DNA from: Candidatus Helarchaeota archaeon
Lineage (GTDB): Archaea; Asgardarchaeota; Lokiarchaeia; Helarchaeales; RDOG01
NCBI GenBank assembly: GCA_019058315.1
Contig: JAHPZH010000003.1
Coordinates: 204,351-268,350, forward strand
DNA: 64,000 bases
Reading direction: 5' to 3'
Below, in pieces: positions 57,201 to 61,786 of this stretch. Position 1 is the first letter of the stretch, and the number at the start of each line of letters is the position of its first letter. The position numbers were made by a program, and so were the translations under genes. Under the pieces are notes generated by a model. The model made no database searches and was not told the origin of the DNA. It saw only the letters and a list, made by a program, of their open reading frames with translations.

Positions 57201-59221
57201 TTTACATATAGGATTTCAGTGTCAGTTCCCCATTCACCATCTGTCGTATCAGTCCAAACCACGTGAATATTACCGTTAATATCAGTAGCAATGCTTGGAT
57301 AGGTGCTCCCACCAACGTTCCAAAGAGTGTAATCATCAGATATTACTGTTGCATTAGACCAACCCGATTCAGTGTAATTTGCATACATTATTTCGTTATC
57401 TGTCCCCCATTCACCATTCGTTGTATCATACCAGACAGCATGAACGTTCCCAAAAATATCGACGGCTATACTTGGGTTAAAACTATCACCTATATTCCAC
57501 CCAGTAATATCGTCTGAAATTACAGTAGCATTAGACCAAATTGAACTGACAGTATATTGGTATGGACCATCAGTGGCCAAGTTATTATAAGTATCATTAA
57601 CCCAGATTGAATAATTAATTATAGTTCCTATTGTTTGAGCAGAAATTGTATAGTTCCAATAACCATCTTGATTGTTACCCGAAAGCAAATCCATCTCATA
57701 ATCCATAGGAGTTCCTGTATGGTTTGAATTAATTAAAACAGTATCTACTCCATAATTATCAGTAATATGAGCAGTAACATTCACTGAATCGAGATTGTTA
57801 GGATTAATTGGATCCCTTAACACAGAGAGTATTATTGGATTCTCAGGTTCCTTACTTGAGTACATTATTTCTGTATCTGTTCCCCATACACCATCAGTAT
57901 TATCATACCATACAACATGCAATCTTCCGTCTTTGTCAATGGCAATATGAGGATAAAGGCTATCTCCATCGTTCCAACCAGTATTATTATCTGAAATTAG
58001 GGTTGCATTAGACCAATTGGTACCAGTGTAATTTGCATACAAAATTTCATCATCAGAACCCCATTCACCATCAGTGTCATCCTGCCATACTACAAAAACA
58101 TTATCATGTATATCTATAGCTATGTCAGGATTAAAGCTACCAGCATCATTCCATCCGTAAATATCTGAAATTGCAGTTGCATTGGACCAGCCTGCACTAG
58201 TGTAATTTACATACATTATTTCTATGTCTGTTCCCCATTCACCAGCTGTGTTATCAAGCCAGACCACGTGAACATTTCCATTACTATCCGTTGCAATACT
58301 AGGATTTTGACTTGAACCACCATTCCATCCATAAATATCAGAAATTGCAGTTGCATTAGACCAACCAGAGGTGGTATAATTAGCATACATTATTTCTACA
58401 TCTGCTCCCCATTCACCTATAGTGGTATCCTGCCAAACTACATGCAAATTCCCATCTTTATCTTTAGCGATGCTAGGATATATACTGGTTCCATCATTCC
58501 AACCAGTAAAATCGTCAGAAATCACAGTTGCATTGGACCAGCCTCCCCCAGTGTTATTTATATACATTATTTCATTATCAATTCCCCATACTCCATGTGT
58601 AGTGTCTTCCCAGACTACGTGTAAGTTGTTATTATTATCAATAACGATTTTAGGCATGTAGCTACTTCCATTATTCCATCCGGTACTGTCATCTGAAATT
58701 ACGGTTGCATTGGACCAGCCTGTGGCAGTATAATTTGTATACATTATTTCTGTATCTGTTCCCCATTCACCATCAGTATAATCCTCCCAAACCACATGTA
58801 AGATTCCATTATTATCCGTGGCGATACTAGGATACTGACTATTACCGTCATTCCAACCATAAAGGTCTGAGATACAAGTTACATTGGACCAGCCCGCCGC
58901 AGTATAATTTACATATAGTATCTCTCGATCATTTCCCCATTCACCATCAGTATAATCCATCCAGACCACATGTACAATTCCATTATCATCTATGGCTATA
59001 CTTGGCATAATACTAGTATCAATATTCCATCCTGTAGAATCATCCGAAATTACAACGACAGTAGACCAACTAGAAGAACTTAAATCTAAATTATTATTAT
59101 CAACAACGGGTAATGATGGAATTATAGGAGAAATAGGAATAATTGAAAGGATAAAAACAAAAGGAATCAGAATAACAATGATAAGCATAATATATTTGAT
59201 AAAATTATTTTTATATTTCAT
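48224..59221 (-). CDS. Giant membrane-anchored protein: five seven-bladed propellers, Ig-like stalk, cytoplasmic tail
   Basis: A 3665-residue surface protein. The signal peptide is MKYKNNFIKYIMLIIVILIP. Five groups of exactly seven blades of about 57 residues follow. Each blade reads WSNATVISDD, GWNDG, PSIATDNNGNLHVVWQD, then GEWGTDTEIMYVNYT. Single Ig-like domains of about 102 residues separate the propellers (SRDP, VNITVHITDN, VDTVLINSNHTG, YEMD-LSG, DGYWNYTIPA, YSIWVNDT). Ten more Ig-like domains form a stalk, then one membrane helix (LLSPLGFIIIGAIAAVSIIS) and a charged cytoplasmic tail of about 90 residues. Nearly every blade and Ig domain has N-x-S/T sequons. The start ATG 59221 follows GGTGAGA. 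Likely an adhesin, receptor or S-layer-associated protein; its ligand is unknown. Confidence 0.9.
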   Translation of the reverse strand: MKYKNNFIKYIMLIIVILIPFVFILSIIPISPIIPSLPVVDNNNLDLSSSSWSTVVVISDDSTGWNIDTSIMPSIAIDDNGIVHVVWMDYTDGEWGNDREILYVNYTAAGWSNVTCISDLYGWNDGNSQYPSIATDNNGILHVVWEDYTDGEWGTDTEIMYTNYTATGWSNATVISDDSTGWNNGSSYMPKIVIDNNNNLHVVWEDTTHGVWGIDNEIMYINNTGGGWSNATVISDDFTGWNDGTSIYPSIAKDKDGNLHVVWQDTTIGEWGADVEIMYANYTTSGWSNATAISDIYGWNGGSSQNPSIATDSNGNVHVVWLDNTAGEWGTDIEIMYVNYTSAGWSNATAISDIYGWNDAGSFNPDIAIDIHDNVFVVWQDDTDGEWGSDDEILYANYTGTNWSNATLISDNNTGWNDGDSLYPHIAIDKDGRLHVVWYDNTDGVWGTDTEIMYSSKEPENPIILSVLRDPINPNNLDSVNVTAHITDNYGVDTVLINSNHTGTPMDYEMDLLSGNNQDGYWNYTISAQTIGTIINYSIWVNDTYNNLATDGPYQYTVSSIWSNATVISDDITGWNIGDSFNPSIAVDIFGNVHAVWYDTTNGEWGTDNEIMYANYTESGWSNATVISDDYTLWNVGGSTYPSIATDINGNIHVVWTDTTDGEWGTDTEILYVNYTESGWSNVTAISDIYGWNNDSGFYASITTDINGNIHVVWQDETNGEWGTDQEIMYVNYTALGWSNATIISDDFTGWNNGTSRYPSISADDIGNLHVVWEDETVGEWGTDREIMYANYSGSGWSNATVISDIYGWNNDISSRPRITVDINGNLHVVWYDYTDGEWGDDVEIMYTNYSSASGWSNATVISDDSSGWNDGYSLNPRIGADSNGNIHVLWQDGTDGEWGLDYEIMYINYKGSSWSNATCISHYNGWNDGDSYFVDFGFDDNDNIHVVWQDNTDGEWGSDVEIMYSNKSSDFPNIISVSRNPINPNNLDQVIITAHITDDLGVNTVLINSNHTGTPANYEMDLLSGNNQDGYWNYTIPTYPVGTTIIYSIWVNDTDDNFDIDGPYQYKIRTILKWSNATVISDDFTGWNSDSSWYPSIAVDNNGNVHVVWQDYTNGEWGSDTEIMYANYTTTGWSNATVISDDYTGWNDGDSYGPEIAIDNNGNLHVVWYDTTDGEWGLDREIMYANYTTAGWSNATVISDDYTGWNDGDSEEPSITTDKNGNIHVVWYDATNGEWGTDDEIMYTNCSSGIWSNATCISDIYGWNNGGSWNPYLAVDNNSNIHVVWQDDTDGEWGTDWEIMYVNYNGTNWSNATAISDIYGWNVAGSYYPSIAIDNSGDIHVVFYDLTDGEWGSDVEIMYVNNTGSNWSNATVISDDYTGWNDGSSYYPNIDIDNNGNLHVVWSEFTDGEWGTDTEIMYVNYIDGSWSNATVISDDITGWNNDTSSYPKIFADKNGDIHVVWYDYTDGEWGADTEVMYVNTKGGPPKINSVSRDPISPNYEDLVNITVYITDNIGVDTVLINSNHTGTPIDYEMDFLSGNAQQGYWNYTIPAQTAGTTIIYSIWVNDTHNNFDTDGPFQYTVHIISSWTNVTVISDDFTGWNDGDSGGASIATDMNGNIHVVWEDATDGEWGTDMEIYYANYTLAGWSNVTCISDFYGWNDDISSVPSIAVDIYGNIHVVWQDYTDGEWGIDSEIMYSNYTGSGWSNATVISDDFTGWNDGSGYYAEIATDNNGNLHVVWQDDTDGEWGFDREIMYVNRTSKGWSNVTVISDIYGWNNDFSENPSITTDKNGVVHVVWEDRTNGEWGSDIEIMYTNYTAAGWSNATVISDDFTRWNNDDSRYPSITSDFAENIHVVWMDYTDGPWGADVEIMYVNYTGASWSNVTVISDIYGWNDGTSFVPSITTDNNNNLHVVWEDNTAGEWGTDFEIMYANYKGVDWSNATVLSDDNTDWNFDNSENPCIATDNIGNVYIAWQDRTNGEWGTDDEIMYVDTRGKPPNISAVSRYPADPNDLDSVNITTHITDDRGIDTVLINSNHTGSPIYYEMDLLSGNNQDGYWNYTIPASPAGTTIVYSIWTNNTNNSFNNTVPYHYNVFSNIFIWSNATAISDVYGWNDGSCSFSRIAIDNNGNLHVIWADTTPGEWGSDQEIMYANYTMAGWSNATVISDDFTQWNDDYSSAPDITIDINGVIHVVWYDRTDGEWGTDEEIFYVNYTAAGWSNVTCISDLYGWNDGNSQYPSIATDNNGIIHVVWQDLTDGEWGTDREIMYANYTAAGWSNATCISDIYGWNDASSEAPEIITDNNGDLHVVWRDDTNGEWGADIEIFYANYTSMGWSNATCISDIYGWNTGNNYNPDIAMDNNGNLHVVWEDRTVGEWGTDAEIMYINHTTSGWSNATCISDDSTGWNNDTSRFARIITDENGKLHVVWEEQTNGTWGLDTEIMYVSYPSSGWSNATVISDLYGWNNDHSYRPDIVADKYGHLHVVWFDSTNGEWGSDQEVMYVNTKGNPPNVASISRVPANPTNLDSVIITVQITDDTGVDKVLINSNHTGTPLNYEMDFLGGDAQNGFWNYTIPASPIGITISYSIWVNDTVNNFNTDGPFQYTIIDGVNPNIISVIRDPLFPNNLNTVNITVHVTDNIGVDTVLINSNHTGALINYEMDFLSGTIQDCYWNYTIPAYPAGTTVTYSIWANDTTNNPSTDGPYQYLISDGENPNIDTVFRNPFNPGNLDSVNITINITDNVGVDTVLINSNHTGTPTDYEMEFLSGTFQDGYWNYTIPAQPAGTTISYSFWVNDTSNNPDTTGPYQYTVIDNENPNIVSVSRDPFNPGNLDTVNITVRVTDNVGVDTVIINTGILEFYKMDFLSGTPQNSYWNYTIPNYTAGTIINYSIWANDTSNNNVTDGPYQYTIIDNENPNIIAVTRDPFNPGDLDTVNITCIIADNVEVDTVLINSNHTGTTYNYTMDFLSGSYQNGYWNFTIPAYPTGTRVVYSIWVNDTTNNPETDGPYQYTVGISDAVDPVIDSILIDPPGPGNLDPVNITIQVTDNVGVDTVMINSNHSGTPTDYEMDFLSGDAQDGYWNFTIPAKTAGTTIVYSFWVNDTSNNSISDGPYPYTVIDNEDPNIISVFRNPLNPGNLDSVNITVRITDNVQVDKVLLISNHTGTTDNYTMDFLSGTFQDGYWNCTIPANFAGTVINYSIWACDTTTINFDIDGPYQYTIIDNENPNIVTVSRDPSTPSDLYIVNITVYITDNVGIDTVLFNSNHTGTPTDYDMDFLSGSNQDGYWNFTIPAQAIGTRVVYSIWVNDTTNNPDTVGPYQYVVVRENPNIVLVSRDLVKPGNLDMVNITVRVTDNVGIDTVIINSNHTGTPSNYTMFPLSGTPQDGYWYYIIPSNLAGTTIDYLIIANDTNNNFNINSSFNYTIIDNEIPNIHYVTINPNPPTDEDDVIIFIWISDNVNVSKVIISHNYTGTFQNDTVNFYTGNYYDGFWLYVFSQRTVGTIINFSIWVNDTSNNINMTFSYVYTVIEKPSEPQIPLFPPGGEGGILDFLLSPLGFIIIGAIAAVSIISIAAVTRSKPKFMGIGDKNLDSKLKSLVKSKTALDFIKDKKIEDFFKKGFTTLSKTEIEKILKLDDLTDSEKIAMLKELAGMSKEERQEFLKTLENIGDYK
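48650..51700 (-). repeat. Stalk of ten Ig-like domains of the giant protein
   Basis: Ten tandem domains of about 100 residues. The fourth lacks the usual SNHTG loop (INTGILEFYKMD), and the last is the most diverged (IPNIHYVTINPNPPTDEDD). Similarity falls off toward the membrane. Confidence 0.85.
51701..52921 (-). repeat. Beta-propeller 5 (seven blades) of the giant protein
   Basis: Seven blades. Blade 3 shares 72 identical bases with blade 2 of propeller 1. It is followed directly by the Ig-like stalk. Confidence 0.85.
53234..54459 (-). repeat. Beta-propeller 4 (seven blades) of the giant protein
   Basis: Seven blades, the first starting WTNVTVISDD. An Ig-like linker follows at 52922-53233. 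Confidence 0.85.
54770..55999 (-). repeat. Beta-propeller 3 (seven blades) of the giant protein
   Basis: Seven blades. The first two plus the third start are nearly identical at base level around 55601-55680 and 55771-55850. An Ig-like linker follows at 54460-54769. Confidence 0.85.
56309..57539 (-). repeat. Beta-propeller 2 (seven blades) of the giant protein
   Basis: Seven blades, with the last one degenerate at its D-x-N-G core (FVDFGFDDNDNIHVVWQD). An Ig-like linker follows at 56000-56308. Confidence 0.85.
57848..59068 (-). repeat. Beta-propeller 1 (seven blades) of the giant protein
   Basis: Seven W-S-N-x-T repeats, the first in the variant WSTVVVISDD. It is followed by an Ig-like linker at 57540-57847. 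Confidence 0.85.
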
Positions 59222-59267
59222 CTTCTCACCTAAATTTGAAAATAAAATCAATCTAAAATGATGAAAT

Positions 59268-59280
59268 TTTACTTATAAAT
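59268..59280 (-). promoter_or_regulatory. Probable TATA box of the giant protein gene
   Basis: On the minus strand ATTTATAAGTAA lies about 50 bases before the ATG, giving a leader of roughly 25 bases if transcription starts 25 bases downstream. It fits an archaeal TATA element. Confidence 0.4.
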
Positions 59281-59374
59281 GCATGACGTCCATTTTAAAA
59301 TTAGGTTGTGGTAGTCGAGTATGTAAAAAATGATTAAAAAAGGGATATTTTATTTTAGAAATAAAATTAAGGGA

Positions 59375-61642
59375 CTACATTTCCTTGGTAAAAATTTCTG
59401 CTACAAGATCTTTGGCAGTTCTAAAGCGCCCAACATCTCCAACGAAATTTTTTAAATCGTTTTCATATTCTTTTTCAAATCTTTTTAATAATTTCTCCTG
59501 TCGTTCTACTGTTAATTGGTTGGGAATTCCTGAAGTAATGAGTGCAGCTACTGTGTATTGTCCATCTTTCAAAAGTATTTCAAAATGCTCATAAGAAAGG
59601 TTTTTCATAGCTGTTTCTTTAGCTGTTTTTGACAATTCCATCCCAAAACTTTGTATTGCAGTTAGAAAGCCACCAATTAAATCAGAATCGAGCGATTCTT
59701 CGGTAAAATTGTGATTATACATACTCAAACCGTTAGCTTTGTTAATCACCATTAATGCAAATAGTATTTGATTCGAATATTGTATATTCATTTCATTTAA
59801 TTGCTTTTTTAAATCCGCATTTCCCCTCTCAATATTTTTCTTTGTAGTTTCATCTACATTTGGTGATTTAAAGTAAGTCTCGGAAGTTGTGTCAGAAAGA
59901 ATGATTATAGCTTCTATCCAATTTAGAATATCATATTGTAAGTTTAAATATGTCCGATCCCAGATTTTCTCATCCTTTATATTTTTTAACTCATTAATCC
60001 ATTTATTAAACATTGTAGTTAGTATTGTGGTTACTTTTTGATCAGGGAAATAAGAATTTGATTTAATATTCAATTCTTTTAATACTAGTATGATATCATT
60101 AATATCCGATTTGTTTGTGCATAGATTATTTAATTCGGAAATCCTTGAAGCAAGTTCAATCGCATTATAAATTTTATTGGTAATAGCATCCATCGTGGTT
60201 ACTATTTTTGTTGTAACTTCAAGTGCAACAGTTATCAAATTCTTAATATACGCAATAAATCCAGTCGCTTGCTTCATATCTGATGTCCAGACTTCAAGAT
60301 TAATATTTGAATCAACAATATTCAATTCTACAATCATTGTATTTCCTGTAACTTTAGCAGTACCAGAAAAAATCGCATTCATTTTATCAAAATCTATTTC
60401 AATTTCGGCTAAATCAAGAGCAGATATTTGATCGCTTGCTATTTTAAAAGCTTGGGAACCGGGAATGTTGGAAAAGTAGACTTTGGCTGCTCCTCTTAAT
60501 AGTGATTTCTTCCAATTTTCAATATCCAATTTTGTTGCTTTTTGGGGGGTTACTAAAGGACATTTAATCCATATTTCCTTTGGCTCAATAGTCAAAGAAT
60601 GAGGTTTTCCATATGTATCTACATATGATAAAGTTCCAAAAACGTTAGATTTTCCACAAGTCAGAGGGATTAAAGTAAAATCTACGCCTCTAGATTCTCC
60701 AGGAGTTAAAACATCGATTTCTTGAATTCTATTTTCTATCCTATATTGAGTAGTAGGGGTTAACATAACACTAAGTTTAGATATTGTTGTTGGTGTTTCA
60801 TTCCTAACTGCAACTTTAAAACGAATATTTCCCCCAATATGATCAAATTCGCGTAAGATTTTAATTTGTTCAGTTGCGAGAGGTGGTGGAGTTACTTTCC
60901 TAATTATAGGCGGTTTAATTTCTAATTCAGGAATCTTTAAAATTTCTTGAATAGGAGTTATTTTCTCTAGATTTCCGAAAAAATTGGTTTGTCCATATTC
61001 TTCCTTTTTGTTTATCAAATTTAGTTCTAGTAAAATTTTGATAATATTTCTTACATTTTCCAATTTTAAACCTGAATTATCTACTAAATCAGATAAATTT
61101 ATTCCAGGTTCTAATAATATTAATACTAAAATTTTGAGATTCTTTGGATCTTTTAGTGTAAAAATCGCTTTATCAAATTCAAGATTGATTTTAGAATCAA
61201 AAAATGCCATTTTATTTGTAATTTTATTTTTCCTTATAAAATCAAATTTTTCTAACATTTTTAAGTGCCAAGCAATTAAACGCGGCGATAGATTGAGTTC
61301 TTTACGTAATTCTCTTAAATGACACCCAGGTTTTTTAAAAATATATTTATATATCTTATTCCGATTATTATTTTCAAGAACTATCTCTTTAGTAATTTTA
61401 GAGCCTTCGATAATATAATTTCTCAAAATTAATTGATAAATAGCTTGACTAATATCGTTTTTTGAATCTTTTAATTCATTAATAGATTTTTTATACAATT
61501 CTTGAAGATCTAAGGGTCTATCTTTCGTTAATTTATTAGCGATTTTTAAGATTGATTCTTCAAGAGGTGAAAGTTTTAATTCTTTTATTAATATCACCCT
61601 TATTAGTGCATAATTATGCAGAACAGTAAATATCTTCTCCAA
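59375..61642 (-). CDS. Large cytoplasmic protein with winged helices, a beta-sandwich and a C-terminal alpha/beta domain
   Basis: This 755-residue protein is of no named family. Residues about 90-165 form an ArsR-like winged helix (KYIFKKPGCHLRELRKELNL, SPRLIAWHLKMLEKFDFIRK), and residues 165-225 form a second one (LILLEPGINLSDLVDNSGLK). Residues about 265-370 read as a beta-sandwich (IGGNIRFKVAVRNETPTTIS, LTPGESRGVDFTLIPLTCGK). A helical middle follows. The last 110 residues (GGFLTAIQSFGMELS, FEILLKDGQYTVAALITSGI, ENDLKNFVGDVGRFRTAKDL) resemble a longin/roadblock-like signalling domain, which is an inference. It has no signal or membrane segment. It lies between the two giant surface-protein genes on the same strand. 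TTG 61642 is the assumed start. Confidence 0.65.
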   Translation of the reverse strand: MEKIFTVLHNYALIRVILIKELKLSPLEESILKIANKLTKDRPLDLQELYKKSINELKDSKNDISQAIYQLILRNYIIEGSKITKEIVLENNNRNKIYKYIFKKPGCHLRELRKELNLSPRLIAWHLKMLEKFDFIRKNKITNKMAFFDSKINLEFDKAIFTLKDPKNLKILVLILLEPGINLSDLVDNSGLKLENVRNIIKILLELNLINKKEEYGQTNFFGNLEKITPIQEILKIPELEIKPPIIRKVTPPPLATEQIKILREFDHIGGNIRFKVAVRNETPTTISKLSVMLTPTTQYRIENRIQEIDVLTPGESRGVDFTLIPLTCGKSNVFGTLSYVDTYGKPHSLTIEPKEIWIKCPLVTPQKATKLDIENWKKSLLRGAAKVYFSNIPGSQAFKIASDQISALDLAEIEIDFDKMNAIFSGTAKVTGNTMIVELNIVDSNINLEVWTSDMKQATGFIAYIKNLITVALEVTTKIVTTMDAITNKIYNAIELASRISELNNLCTNKSDINDIILVLKELNIKSNSYFPDQKVTTILTTMFNKWINELKNIKDEKIWDRTYLNLQYDILNWIEAIIILSDTTSETYFKSPNVDETTKKNIERGNADLKKQLNEMNIQYSNQILFALMVINKANGLSMYNHNFTEESLDSDLIGGFLTAIQSFGMELSKTAKETAMKNLSYEHFEILLKDGQYTVAALITSGIPNQLTVERQEKLLKRFEKEYENDLKNFVGDVGRFRTAKDLVAEIFTKEM

Positions 61643-61786
61643 TAATAGAATTTTTTGGGGCTATTTTTATTTTAATGATTGGATATTAATAAATTTTCTT
61701 ATAAATTTGAATAACGATTAAAAATAATATAGATTGTTTCTAGTTATTGATAATTAAAAAAAAGGGAATAAAATTGAATAATCGTA

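Noticed and set aside
48411..59261. Plus-strand open frames of 60-100 codons across the giant gene
   Set aside because: They are antisense shadows created by the strong codon bias of the repeats.
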